DNA of 64,000 nt from assembly GCF_002764115.1 (NCBI RefSeq), contig NZ_CP017943.1, positions 124,001-188,000 on the forward strand, read 5' to 3'. Under the pieces are notes generated by a model, which saw only the letters and a list, made by a program, of their open reading frames with translations, ran no database searches and was not told where the DNA came from. Below, in pieces: positions 36,376-45,660 of this stretch (position 1 is its first letter; each line of letters starts with the position of its first letter). The translations under genes and the position numbers were made by a program. Source of the stretch: Phyllobacterium zundukense. Its GTDB lineage: Bacteria; Pseudomonadota; Alphaproteobacteria; Rhizobiales; Rhizobiaceae.

Positions 36376-37382
36376 ACGACAGGCGTGATGCCATTCTACG
36401 GGTGGAGGAACTGCACACGCAGTTCCTTACCTGCCATGGACCGGTGCACGCTGTAAACGGGGTCTCGTTCGAAATCCGACCGGGCGAGACACTCGGCCTG
36501 CTTGGTGAGTCCGGTTCAGGCAAATCAACGATCGGTTTGTCGATGCTGCGCCTGTTGCCGCCCGGCCGCGGCCGGATTTCGGGCGGGCGCGTCTTGTTCG
36601 GCGGCGAAGACCTGGTCACAGCGAGCGAAAAACGTATGCGACGGTTGCGTGGCAGGGACATTGCCATGATCTTCCAGGAGTCATTGAGCGCTCTCAACCC
36701 GGTCTACACCATCGGGGAACAGATCGCCGAGGTCATTCGACAGCACGAACGGCTGGACCGCCGCGCTGCGATGAAGCGGGCGGCCGAAATGCTGGAAATG
36801 GTCGGTATGCCCGACCCGGGCCGCCGTCTTGGAGAATATCCGCATGAACTCTCGGGCGGTATGCGCCAACGGGTGGTGATTGCAGCCGCCTTGGCGTGCC
36901 AACCGAAGCTCTTGATTGGCGATGAGCCAACGACCGCGCTCGACGTCACGGTGCAGGCGCAAATTCTAGATCTGATTGCCGACATTCAACATCGCACCGG
37001 CATGGCCGTTCTGTTCATCACGCACGATCTCGGCGTTGTGGCAGAAATCGCTCACCGCGCCATTGTCCTCTACGCTGGCCTTGTCGTGGAGGAGGCCGAC
37101 ACGCAAAGCCTTCTGGCGCGGCCACGCATGCCGTACACCCAAGGCCTGCTGCGCTCTTTACCGCAGTTTGCGAAGGGCCATCGGCTTGCGGCAATCCCTG
37201 GCGCTGTTCCCAATCCTCGCTCGCTGCCCACTGGTTGCGCGTTCCACCCTCGCTGCCAGGAAGCAAAGGCGGATTGTGCTCAGACGCTGCCGGAGCTGAC
37301 AGAGGTCGGCGATGGCCGCCGCGTCCGCTGCCTGCACTGGCACAAGATTGCTCAAGATATGAACCTGGGGGTGTGCGCGTGA
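36372..37382 (+). CDS. Oligopeptide-class ABC ATPase (DppD-like)
   Basis: 336 residues. Walker A GESGSGKST, signature ELSGGMRQRV, Walker B LIGDEPTTALD, H-loop ITHDLG and the C-terminal cysteine motif GCAFHPRCQEAKADC of oligopeptide ATPases. Starts within the previous stop and ends overlapping the next start (GTGA). Confidence 0.88.
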   Translation: MNDRRDAILRVEELHTQFLTCHGPVHAVNGVSFEIRPGETLGLLGESGSGKSTIGLSMLRLLPPGRGRISGGRVLFGGEDLVTASEKRMRRLRGRDIAMIFQESLSALNPVYTIGEQIAEVIRQHERLDRRAAMKRAAEMLEMVGMPDPGRRLGEYPHELSGGMRQRVVIAAALACQPKLLIGDEPTTALDVTVQAQILDLIADIQHRTGMAVLFITHDLGVVAEIAHRAIVLYAGLVVEEADTQSLLARPRMPYTQGLLRSLPQFAKGHRLAAIPGAVPNPRSLPTGCAFHPRCQEAKADCAQTLPELTEVGDGRRVRCLHWHKIAQDMNLGVCA

Positions 37383-38401
37383 ACGTTCTTCACACAAATC
37401 AAGTGGCAGCCTCTGAAGCGACAACCCCTTTGTCGCCTCTGCTCGAAGTAGCGAATCTTCAAAAGAGCTTCCCCGTCCGACGCGGGCTGTTGGGGCGCCC
37501 GACGGCAACACTGAAGGCAGTGGCCGGCGTGTCGCTTCAGGTTTTTCCAGGTGAAATCGTCGGGCTGGTGGGTGAATCAGGTTCGGGCAAAACGACCACC
37601 GGCCGCTGTTTGTTGAGGCTGGTTGAACCCTCCGCCGGCAGCATCAAGTTCGACGGCGTTGACCTGATGGGTCTGTCAGCGCGTGAGCTTCGCCGCTTTC
37701 GCAGACGCATGCAGATCATCTTCCAGGATCCCTATGACAGTATAAACGAGCGCATGACCATCGGCGATCTCGTAGGCGAGGCCCTTGTCATCCATGGTTT
37801 GGCCAAAGGGACGGCTCGGCGCGACCGAATTTTAGAACTCTTGCAGCAGGTCGGACTGAGAAGCGAGTTCGCCGATCGCTATCCTCACACACTCAGCGGA
37901 GGCCAGCGGCAACGTGTCGGCATCGCGCGTGCTCTTGCCGCAGGCCCGCAGTTCCTCGTTGCCGACGAGCCTGTCTCCGCCCTGGACCTTTCAGTTCAGG
38001 CACAGATCCTCAATCTGCTGCTGGACATTCGGGATCGGCTCGATGTCGGCATGCTCTTCATTTCGCATGACCTGTCTGTGGTCCGCTTCATCGCCGACCG
38101 CGTGCTGGTGATGTATCTCGGAAAGATCGTAGAAAGCGCGCCGGCAGCCGCCCTGTATGAAAGAGCGGCACATCCATACACGCAGGCACTCTTGTCGGCC
38201 GCCCCGCTTGTTGGTGAGGGACAGTCCCGGCAACGCATTCGATTGCTTGGCGATCTGCCGAGCCCAGTTGATCCACCGAGCGGCTGCGTTTTCCGGACCC
38301 GGTGTCCGAAAGCCATCGCCGAATGTTCCGCCATTGAACCCCCAATGCGCCCTGTCGGCCCCAATCACTTCGCGGCCTGCATTCACCTCGCCGCGTCCTG
38401 A
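37379..38401 (+). CDS. Oligopeptide-class ABC ATPase (DppF-like)
   Basis: 340 residues from GTG 37379, coupled to the preceding gene. Walker A GESGSGKTT, signature TLSGGQRQRV, Walker B LVADEPVSALD, H-loop ISHDLS and the C-terminal GCVFRTRCPKAIAEC motif. Completes the importer. Confidence 0.88.
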   Translation: MNVLHTNQVAASEATTPLSPLLEVANLQKSFPVRRGLLGRPTATLKAVAGVSLQVFPGEIVGLVGESGSGKTTTGRCLLRLVEPSAGSIKFDGVDLMGLSARELRRFRRRMQIIFQDPYDSINERMTIGDLVGEALVIHGLAKGTARRDRILELLQQVGLRSEFADRYPHTLSGGQRQRVGIARALAAGPQFLVADEPVSALDLSVQAQILNLLLDIRDRLDVGMLFISHDLSVVRFIADRVLVMYLGKIVESAPAAALYERAAHPYTQALLSAAPLVGEGQSRQRIRLLGDLPSPVDPPSGCVFRTRCPKAIAECSAIEPPMRPVGPNHFAACIHLAAS

Positions 38402-38447
38402 CACAGACCGGCCTGCGACAATTCTGTTCACCAATGGAGCCAAATTC

Positions 38448-39695
38448 ATGCAACAAAAACGAAAGCTGATCGCGATCCTTATCGACGGCATGAGTGCCGA
38501 CTACTTTGAAACGCAAGCTCAGCGATTGCCGTATTTGAGCGGCCTGGCGCAGAGCGGAACGCTTGTTCGGCGGATGTCCTGCCCGGTGCCGGGCACCTCC
38601 TTACCAGGGCGGACCAGCATGATCACGGGAAAACCCTCACAGGAGCACGGGATCTTCGGAAACTACATCTTCGACGGCACGAATTTCCGCGTCGCAAGGC
38701 CGGACGATGTGCTGGCGCCGACCATTGCCCGTCGCGCCCGTGAGGCGGGTCTGAAGGTTGCCTGCATCGGCCATGCAATGGTGGACCCAGACGACACCGA
38801 TATTTACGAGGCGCCATGGTGGTTGCGCGACTTTATCGAAGGAAGCCGGTTCGTCAAGGTCCTCAATCCGGGTTCGGTTTCCCGTCTTCTCGTTCCGCGC
38901 GGAAGGGATGGGCACAACGCGACCATACCGGTCAGCAATGGGGGGATCGCTGAAGACGAGCCGGGATTGCAGCATCTGCTTGGGATCGCCTGCGACCAGC
39001 AGATCATGCGGGACGTTGCCGATCTTGCCTGCTCCGACACGCCGCCGGATCTCATTCTCACCGAGATCGAGATGCCGGATGTAATTCAGCATTACTTCGG
39101 CTACGAGAGTGAGGTTTCGCATTGGTCGCTGGCGATGGCCGATTTGCTGGTCGGCGAGTTGCACCAGCGGCTCGAACGCGCCGGAAGGCTGGACGAATAT
39201 GTCATCGCCGTGGCGAGCGACCACGGTCATAGCCCGATCGAGACGGCGATTTTCACCGATATCGCCCTGCCAGGCGTGCTTTGCCAATCCGAGGGTGCAA
39301 CCCTGCACGTCGTGGTGCAGAACGAAGCACACCGCGACGAGATTACCTCCCGCTTGGAGGAGTTTGGCGCCGAATACATCGGTAACGACCATGTTCCAGC
39401 GGGGGTGAGGTCCTCAATAGCCGCCTATGCGGCACCACATCGCCACAGCTTCGAAAGCTCGCCGAGCAACAATGATGGCAGAAGTCCTATTGGCCGGCCC
39501 CGCTATATCTCCTCGCACGGACTGCGCCCCGGCACGCCTGCCGACGATCGGTTCGCCATCTTCTATGGCGCCGGCATCTCCCAGAGAACGGTCGAATCCG
39601 CGGCCGCGGAGGATTTTTATCCGGCTCTGACTTCCATATTGGGGTTGCCGGTGGACAAGAGAGACGGCGAAGCCATGGGATTTTCCATACTATGA
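38448..39695 (+). CDS. Alkaline-phosphatase-superfamily hydrolase (PhnA / phosphodiesterase-like)
   Basis: 415 residues. LIAILIDGMSADY holds the first metal aspartate, SLPGRTSMITG the threonine/serine nucleophile, QEHGIFGNYIFDG a stretch resembling phosphonoacetate hydrolase, and VASDHGH the second metal site. Length fits PhnA (about 410). The start follows GGAG. It should split a C-P or P-O ester bond; phosphonate is suggested by the neighbouring DUF1045, phnN and PhnF-like genes. The stop overlaps the next start. Confidence 0.8.
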   Translation: MQQKRKLIAILIDGMSADYFETQAQRLPYLSGLAQSGTLVRRMSCPVPGTSLPGRTSMITGKPSQEHGIFGNYIFDGTNFRVARPDDVLAPTIARRAREAGLKVACIGHAMVDPDDTDIYEAPWWLRDFIEGSRFVKVLNPGSVSRLLVPRGRDGHNATIPVSNGGIAEDEPGLQHLLGIACDQQIMRDVADLACSDTPPDLILTEIEMPDVIQHYFGYESEVSHWSLAMADLLVGELHQRLERAGRLDEYVIAVASDHGHSPIETAIFTDIALPGVLCQSEGATLHVVVQNEAHRDEITSRLEEFGAEYIGNDHVPAGVRSSIAAYAAPHRHSFESSPSNNDGRSPIGRPRYISSHGLRPGTPADDRFAIFYGAGISQRTVESAAAEDFYPALTSILGLPVDKRDGEAMGFSIL

Positions 39696-41005
39696 GCTCG
39701 CCTGCTGAAGATCACATGTTCGATTATGGAATGTTCAAGTTCTCTTCGAAGGAGGAGGTCCTCGAAAAGTCGAGCCGATACTGGAATCCTGGCAAGACCC
39801 GCTTCTGGCGTGATGCCGGTATCGATCTCGTCATCGATAAGCGCGAAGGCTACGAAATCTTTGACATGGATGGCCGCCGGCTGATCGACCTCCATGTCAA
39901 TGGAGGGACGTTCAACTTCGGCCATCGAAATCCTGAGATTGTCGAAGCGCTGAAGTCTGCGCTCGATCACTTCGACATCGGAAATCATTGGTTTCCGTCG
40001 ATGCCACGAGCGGCGCTGGCTGAGGCGTTGGTGAAGGTCAGTCCGGGTTTCGACTATGCCTTCTTCTCGCCGGGCGGCGCAGAGGCGATCGACGTTGCGA
40101 TCAAATCGGCACGCTACGCCACCAAGCGTCGCAAGATCGTATCGATCATCAAGGGCTATCACGGCCATTCCGGCCTATCCGTCGCAACCGGTGATGCACG
40201 CTTCTCGAAGATATTTCTATCGGATCGTCCGGACGAGTTTATGCAGGTCCCGTTCAACGATCTGGAGGCGATGGAGCAGGCACTGTCTTCAAGAGATGTG
40301 GCTGCTGTGATCATAGAGACTATTCCTGCGACGTACGGATTTCCGATGCCCAATGACGGCTACAATCGCGCGGTGAAGGAACTCTGCAAACGCCATGGAG
40401 CGCTTTATATAGCAGACGAAGTGCAGACTGGTCTTATGCGCACCGGGCAGATGTGGGGGTGGCAAACCTTTGGCGTCCAGCCCGACATTTTTGTAAGTGC
40501 AAAGGGTCTCAGCGGCGGCGTTTATCCCTTCGCGGCAACAATGCTGACCGAACGCTCCGGCGCATGGATGGAAGAGGACGGTGCGGCGCATATATCGACA
40601 ACGGGCGGTTCGGAGGTCGGCTGCATCGTTGCGCTGAAGGTTCTCGAGATCCTTGCCCGACCGAACGTTCTGGCCAACGTTAACTTCCTGACGCGTTTTT
40701 TTGCCGACGCGTTCGCCGAAATGATCCAGACCCATGGGGATGTCATTTGCGGGCTACGACAAAAGGGCGTGGTCATCGGGGTGGAATTCAACCATCCCGA
40801 CGGCGCGGTTCACGCGTCGAAAGCCCTCTACGAACATGGCATCTGGGCGATCTTCTCGTCGCTCGACACGCGGATCCTTCAATTTAAGCCGGGCGTCCTC
40901 ATGACCAAGACATTGGCGAAGGAGGTAGTCCATCGGTTCAATGCCGCTTTACCGCGCATTCGCGAGTTAACTGTCTCGTCAACACCAATTCGCTCTCCAG
41001 CGTAG
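39692..41005 (+). CDS. Class III PLP-dependent aminotransferase / aminomutase-like enzyme
   Basis: 437 residues. SPGGAEAIDVAIKSAR binds the cofactor phosphate, YIADEVQTGL holds the PLP aspartate and VSAKGLSGG the Schiff-base lysine. It resembles glutamate-1-semialdehyde aminomutases and also the PbfA-type ammonia-lyases of hydroxylated aminoethylphosphonate catabolism, which belong to the same fold. Coupled by ATGA to the hydrolase gene, so the two probably act on one substrate. Confidence 0.82.
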   Translation: MSSPAEDHMFDYGMFKFSSKEEVLEKSSRYWNPGKTRFWRDAGIDLVIDKREGYEIFDMDGRRLIDLHVNGGTFNFGHRNPEIVEALKSALDHFDIGNHWFPSMPRAALAEALVKVSPGFDYAFFSPGGAEAIDVAIKSARYATKRRKIVSIIKGYHGHSGLSVATGDARFSKIFLSDRPDEFMQVPFNDLEAMEQALSSRDVAAVIIETIPATYGFPMPNDGYNRAVKELCKRHGALYIADEVQTGLMRTGQMWGWQTFGVQPDIFVSAKGLSGGVYPFAATMLTERSGAWMEEDGAAHISTTGGSEVGCIVALKVLEILARPNVLANVNFLTRFFADAFAEMIQTHGDVICGLRQKGVVIGVEFNHPDGAVHASKALYEHGIWAIFSSLDTRILQFKPGVLMTKTLAKEVVHRFNAALPRIRELTVSSTPIRSPA

Positions 41006-41161
41006 AAGTGCTGACTACTGCCACTGCCGCAAATGTTCTTCGCATCGTCAGTAAGTCTGAATTGGATTTCTGCGTCGCCCCCGGATGCGATGGGTTGTCC
41101 TGACGACGCGAGCCCGCATCTTTCAGCTCCATACCCAGACCCGCGGACAAGAATACTCTGA

Positions 41162-41863
41162 ATGAGATACGCCCTCTATTATACCCCTCCGCCTGATCAT
41201 GCGTTGACCCGCGTCGCATCGCGATGGCTGGGCCGCAGTGCATTTTCCCACAACTGCGATGAGTCTAGCCAAGCATCAGGCTGTGATCAGGCGCTGACCG
41301 CTGAGCCGAGACGCTACGGCTTCCACGCGACTATCAAGGCGCCGTTCCGTTTGCGCGAAGATCGCACAGCCGAAGAACTTGAGGCCGCCGTCCGCAGTTT
41401 CTGCGCCAAGCGGCCAATCTGCCCAATCGGCCCTCTGAGTGTTGCGCGGGTCGGTAATTTCTTTGCGCTTGTCCCGAGCACCGGCACGCCATTTTCCGGT
41501 GGGCTCGCCTCGCGGGCGGTAGGCGACCTAGACGAGTTCCGAGCACCGTTGAACGAAGCCGAGCTTCAACGCCACCTCCGCTCCGACCTCGATGACGTCG
41601 AGACTACCAATCTGGTCCTGTGGGGCTATCCGTATGTATTCGATCGCTTCCGCTTCCACATGACCCTGACCGGACCGGTGCAAGCCAGCCGGCGTGAGGC
41701 AGTAGGCGAACAGCTCAAGGCGATGTTCGACCCGCTGCTGCTTGCAGAAGACTTTTACATCGACGCGCTGACGTTGTTCGTTCAGGACAATCCAGGAGGC
41801 GATTTTCTGGCGCGAACGCGGTTTCCTCTTTGGACACGAGAACAGATGAAGGCAACGGGATGA
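41162..41863 (+). CDS. DUF1045 phosphonate-metabolism-associated protein
   Basis: 233 residues with two HxT/S motifs of the 2H-phosphoesterase type (GFHATIKAPF and RFHMTLTGPV). DUF1045 proteins travel with phnN/phnM in phosphonate operons and may act on cyclic ribose phosphates. ATG 41162; the stop overlaps the phnN start (ATGA), the classic arrangement. Confidence 0.8.
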   Translation: MRYALYYTPPPDHALTRVASRWLGRSAFSHNCDESSQASGCDQALTAEPRRYGFHATIKAPFRLREDRTAEELEAAVRSFCAKRPICPIGPLSVARVGNFFALVPSTGTPFSGGLASRAVGDLDEFRAPLNEAELQRHLRSDLDDVETTNLVLWGYPYVFDRFRFHMTLTGPVQASRREAVGEQLKAMFDPLLLAEDFYIDALTLFVQDNPGGDFLARTRFPLWTREQMKATG

Positions 41864-41955
41864 TCTGCGCCGGTGCAGATCGCGGAACACTCCTCCTCAT
41901 CGTAGGTCCCACCGCGGCGGGCAGGGACAGCTTTCTCGACTATTCCACACAGGCT
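41860..41955 (+). pseudogene. phnN: PhnN (ribose 1,5-bisphosphokinase) stub
   Basis: About 32 codons: RGTLLLIVGPTAAGRDSFLDY is the P-loop start of PhnN, with arginine where the P-loop lysine is expected. Sequence then becomes unrelated, so the gene is truncated at its 5' end region. Confidence 0.7.
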
Positions 41956-41959
41956 TTCT

Positions 41960-42098
41960 GGCGCGTAGCCCCGGCGTTTCAGTCACAGGACCGGAGATTG
42001 TCGCCATCGACAACCCGGGCCGCCCGGAGGCTAAAGGAAAGGCGCTGACAAGCAACCTTGTTGCGATCGCCGCCGGTGTGTCGCCGGGCGGAGGCTGA
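41960..42098 (+). pseudogene. Unassigned gene tail
   Basis: Open frame of about 45 codons ending GRPEAKGKALTSNLVAIAAG...GGG-stop. It looks like the C-terminus of a protein joined to the phnN stub, but I could not identify the family. Confidence 0.3.
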
Positions 42099-42131
42099 CG
42101 ATCACTGAAGGAATACACCACAAGCAGGAGG

Positions 42132-42290
42132 ATCTGCGTTACCCACGAGATGGGGTTTGCCCGCCAGGTGGCGGACAGAGTCATATTCATGGATGGGGGA
42201 AGCGTCGTCGAACAAAACAAGCCTTCGGCGTTCTTCGACGCTCCCCAGCACGAGCGCACTAGGAAGTTTCTCGGGCAGATCCTGCATTAA
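42132..42290 (+). pseudogene. Polar amino acid ABC ATPase, C-terminal fragment
   Basis: ICVTHEMGFARQVADRVIFM and SVVEQNKPSAFFDAPQHERT are the H-loop and tail of a GlnQ/HisP-type ATPase. Walker A, signature and Walker B are absent. Another scar of the rearrangement after DUF1045; the next 200 bases hold nothing recognisable. Confidence 0.75.
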
Positions 42291-42492
42291 GCTTTAGTTT
42301 CAAAGTCTGCTTCGGGGCCGAATGCTGACGAACGTCGTTGTCGCAAATCTCCCGCAGACTGTGTGAGAAGTCTTAGGCGGTTTTCCGGAAGGCTCGGCTT
42401 GAAACTGAGATTGAGTTTTTGCCGCGATCTTCTCGGCAAAAGCGATTCGCCAAATCGCGATCGATGTCTTCGCAGCTGGTTAGAATGCCAGC

Positions 42493-43236
42493 CTATTTGC
42501 CTGGCTCTGCACCATCGAAAACGAACTGAATCCGGTCCGCAGCGTAGCAGGTCACATGGCACCAAACAGGTCTGCCCTTCTCGTCCATTTCCACGGCTTT
42601 CTTCTCGACAACCGGTCTCGACAGGGATTGATCAAGAAGTTTGGACTCCTCTTCTGTCGGCATTCGCGCGATCACCTTGGCAGTGCCGGGCCACAAAGAG
42701 GCAAATCCAAATTTCGCCAAGGCGGATTCGACATCCGCCTCTTGGCCCATCGCCTCCACGAAACCCGAAAACCTGGGCAAATCCAGGAAATTGGTGCTGA
42801 ATGCCACCGGTCGACCGTTGCCTTCCGCGATTAGCTGAACGGCCAGTACGGTTGTTCCGGGAGCAAGATCGAGGCAGGAACACACCCATCCGTCAGCCGA
42901 CCTGCTCTCGGCGGAGATCAGCTTTCGGCTTGGCAGCTGGTTGTTGGCCCGAACATTCTGAGGGAATGTAATGCGTGAGGCCATGCGATATTCGAGGACA
43001 TCGCTTTCGATGAATGCGCCGCGGCCGTGCTCTATCCGGATGAGTCCTTTGTTCTGAAGGATTGCGAGCGCCTTGCGCGAGGTCATACGACTGACCCCAA
43101 AGCGTTCGGCGATTTTCGTGTCGGCTGGCAGTCGCCCTTCCTCATCGAACTCGCCTTCGAGAATCTCGCGATGCAAGGTCTCGACGATCGTCTTCCAACG
43201 GGGTTGTTCTGACGTCCCGGACGGGCGTGAGCTCAT
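42493..43236 (-). CDS. GntR/UTRA regulator (PhnF-like)
   Basis: 247 residues: winged helix N-terminus (ILEGEFDEEGRLPADTKIAE and RFGVSRMTSRKALAILQNKG) and a UTRA ligand domain (about residues 85-240). This HutC/PhnF-type architecture regulates phosphonate and other catabolic operons. A strong dyad 32 bp upstream of its start probably is its operator. Confidence 0.85.
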   Translation of the reverse strand: MSSRPSGTSEQPRWKTIVETLHREILEGEFDEEGRLPADTKIAERFGVSRMTSRKALAILQNKGLIRIEHGRGAFIESDVLEYRMASRITFPQNVRANNQLPSRKLISAESRSADGWVCSCLDLAPGTTVLAVQLIAEGNGRPVAFSTNFLDLPRFSGFVEAMGQEADVESALAKFGFASLWPGTAKVIARMPTEEESKLLDQSLSRPVVEKKAVEMDEKGRPVWCHVTCYAADRIQFVFDGAEPGK

Positions 43237-43267
43237 AAATTACCCTCTCTGTCATGCGTCTGTCACG

Positions 43268-43289
43268 ACAACTCGTGTATACGAGTTGT
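43268..43289. promoter_or_regulatory. Nine-base dyad, candidate GntR operator
   Basis: ACAACTCGT and ACGAGTTGT form perfect 9-base arms around GTAT. The centre CGTGTATACG is typical of HutC/PhnF-type GntR sites. It sits between the divergent GntR gene and the disrupted binding-protein gene. Confidence 0.6.
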
Positions 43290-43354
43290 CCAGCGCCCCG
43301 GCAATGCAACAGATCAAGTCAGCTAAACGCGCGCATGCAAAGTCTCCTCAAATA

Positions 43355-44064
43355 ATGGATTCGGCAATGCTCAATCATCCTATTTCCCGCCGCACGTTCA
43401 ACATCTCACTCGGTGCCTCCGCTCTTGCGGCGATCGCCCGACCAAGTCTCGCGCAACAAGTTCCACGCCGACCAAGGGCGGTCGCCTACGAATCATGTTG
43501 CAGGAGACTGCATCGTCTTCGCTACTCGACCCCACCAAAGTCGCGTCCTTCAGCGTTTACTTTGCCTACGCGATGGTCGGAGAAACATTGGTGGGCGTCG
43601 ACAGCCGCCTCAACACCGTTCCGATGCTGGCCGAGAGCAGGGAACCGGTCAACAACAAGGTCGATGGATGGGTTTTCAAACTGCGTCGCGGTGTCGAGTT
43701 CCACAACGGCAAGAGCCTGACGGCAAAGGATGTCACCTATTCGTTGAACCGTCTTCGCGACCCGGCGTCACAATCTCCGCTCCGCGTCCTTCTCGAACAT
43801 ATCACCGAAATTGTCGAGGACGATCCTTATACACTGCGGTTTGTTCTCTCGCGCCCCGATGCAGACTTCCCTCTGTTGCTGGCGCAGGACCGATTCTACA
43901 TCTTCCCGGAGGGCTTTTCGACCTTTGACAAGCCGTTGGGCACCGGTCCTTTTGTAGCAGACGGCCTGAATCCGGCGGGCGTCAATGTTTACCGTCGCAA
44001 TCAAAACTACTGGCAAGATGGCAAGCCTTATCTGGACGAGGTAAGTTGTCAGCAGATCAGTTGA
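43355..44064 (+). pseudogene. Oligopeptide-class binding protein, frameshifted and truncated
   Basis: Starts with a Tat signal (ISRRTFNISLGASALAAI), then the frame is lost near 43470; the next frame resumes GGRLRIMLQETASSSLLDP and continues VFKLRRGVEFHNGKSLTAKD to about residue 190, ending at QNYWQDGKPYLDE. The C-terminal 300 residues are missing. It would have been the first gene under the adjacent operator. Confidence 0.78.
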
Positions 44065-44207
44065 GCGCTGCGTAATCAGCGGCGGCCTTGGAATGGCCAC
44101 GGCGATGGCCAAATACAAACAAAGGCTGGGCTCGTGCCTGGCCTTTTTCATCGGCAATCGGTTTTAGAAGCAAAAACCATTGCATACACCCATAGGACGA
44201 CTATCGT

Positions 44208-44570
44208 TTGAAAAACCTCAAAGAATTGAGTGAACGCCGTGCAGCCGCAGCGCAGGCGAAGGAGCAGCTTCTAAAGAAGTTCGGGGCCGCGCCAAAACCG
44301 AGTGACCCTGATATGATTGCCAAACGCACTGAACGGGAAGCAATTGCCGCGGCACGTGAAGCCAGACGAGCAGATCGGGAACGATCAGTGCAGGAAGACC
44401 TCGCTCGTCGGACTGCAGAGGCTGACGCCATCGCTCGTGCCGCCTCAGCGGAGGCCGACGCACGCGAAGCTGACGCAAGAGATCGCATCGCACGCATTCT
44501 TACCGATGAAGCCGAACGGAAGGCGGAACGCGATCGACGCTATGCTGCCCGCAAAGCCAAGCACCGCTGA
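44208..44570 (+). CDS. DUF6481-like alanine/arginine/glutamate-rich coiled-coil protein
   Basis: 120 residues from TTG 44208 (MKNLKELSERRAAAAQAKEQ), almost entirely charged helix with alanine repeats. Resembles DUF6481 proteins of rhizobia, of unknown function. The low-complexity composition makes both the family call and the start less certain. Confidence 0.6.
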   Translation: MKNLKELSERRAAAAQAKEQLLKKFGAAPKPSDPDMIAKRTEREAIAAAREARRADRERSVQEDLARRTAEADAIARAASAEADAREADARDRIARILTDEAERKAERDRRYAARKAKHR

Positions 44571-44689
44571 ATACCGACAGAGCAAATCACCCAGTTGCCT
44601 ACGGGCGGAAATCGGCAGACGACGCGTTTACAGGCTGATATCCGCGTCAGTAAACGACCCGCTCGGTCACGCTCCTTCATGAATTTCTT

Positions 44690-44890
44690 TAGATATAAAT
44701 CAACGGACGGACCGACGAATTTGTCTTGCGCCAGCTGGGTTTTTTTCCGCGACCGCAATGATCGCTGCGATGATCTCGGAATTTCTCCAACCGGCATCAC
44801 CCGCCGCGCCCAGCAGTTCAACAGTTGATCCTCGATTGCCTTCTGGCAATCGGTAAAGCGTTCCGGATTCGTATGTGTTCTTTGAGGCGG
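44690..44890 (-). pseudogene. Small rhizobial-type protein with frameshifts
   Basis: Leftward frames contain RFTDCQKAIEDQLL, then GDAGWRNSEIIAAIIAVAEK in another frame, then LAQDKFVGPSVDLYL. Joined, they resemble a family of about 90-residue proteins with an AI-E...GW...E-IAAI-VA pattern. Two frameshifts are needed. No function known. Confidence 0.4.
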
Positions 44891-44904
44891 CGGTATCACC
44901 AATC

Positions 44905-45090
44905 GTTTTGCCATCACGGGTCATCTGGCCGAATACGGGCTGGTCGTCCAAGGCCCCGCTCATATCGCCAAGCTCATTGAACAGGTGAAGGACCCCGGGA
45001 GTGATTTTCCGCAAGCGGCGCGTGAGGTGTTCGCCGTCCTTGCCGAGACCGTGAAATCGCTTGATGAGCGTATCAAGCACTCGATGCCGC
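44905..45090 (+). pseudogene. IS110-family transposase, internal fragment
   Basis: About 62 codons, ITGHLAEYGLVVQGPAHIAK and ARE..LAETVKSLDERIK, match the linker region between the catalytic domains of IS110-family transposases. Both catalytic domains are gone. Not the same copy as the element at 9.5-10.8 kb. Confidence 0.6.
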
Positions 45091-45278
45091 AATTCGTCAG
45101 TCTAGAGTCGAAAGTTTTAAAGGAAAGGTTATGCACGCTGTGAGTTTGAACAAACCCGGAATCAGCGCGTATTTTGCAGGCGCCTTATGCTTTGAAAATG
45201 CAAGTCGCGAGTTCAACTCCGTTCGTCTCGAAGGCTTGGTTAGGGCGCTTGCAGAACGATCGCGCCTCACCGATGTTC

Positions 45279-45506
45279 CTAACGGATGTGGAGCAACGCC
45301 GACCCAGTTGTCTCGAGAGCCGTGGCGATTTTTTGAATGTTGTCCAGGGAGACGTTTCGTTTCTCTCGCTCAATGCCGCTGAGGTAGGCTTGAGTCAACC
45401 CCGTCCGCAAGGCGACCTCCTCCTGAGTGATATCCAGCTCCGCCCGCCGGATCCGCATGTTGCGGGCCAGAATCTTACGAAGTGCATGAGCGTCGATCTT
45501 GTCCAT
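45279..45506 (-). CDS. XRE-family regulator, controller-protein size
   Basis: 75 residues (ATG 45506; GTG 45509 possible), a single HTH_3 domain with ELDITQEEVALRTGLTQAYL and GIEREKRNVSLDNIQKIATA. No ribosome site precedes the start, so it may be leaderless. The size resembles restriction-modification controller proteins, but no such genes are adjacent. An imperfect palindrome abuts its start. Confidence 0.75.
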   Translation of the reverse strand: MDKIDAHALRKILARNMRIRRAELDITQEEVALRTGLTQAYLSGIEREKRNVSLDNIQKIATALETTGSALLHIR

Positions 45507-45508
45507 CA

Positions 45509-45530
45509 CTATGATGAATCATGATCATAG
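45509..45530. promoter_or_regulatory. Palindrome abutting the XRE gene
   Basis: CTATGAT and ATCATAG arms with a GAATCATG centre that itself holds TCATGA-like symmetry. Placement directly at the start suits autorepression. Confidence 0.4.
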
Positions 45531-45660
45531 GAGCATAGCCACGTATCATTGGATATTGAATATATACTTTAAGGCATATTATAAGTATCACCATATATGC
45601 GCGCGTCCTACGGGCCGTAGCCTGAGCGCCTTAGATTGAAGCAGTTTTGGGACGAGCCAA

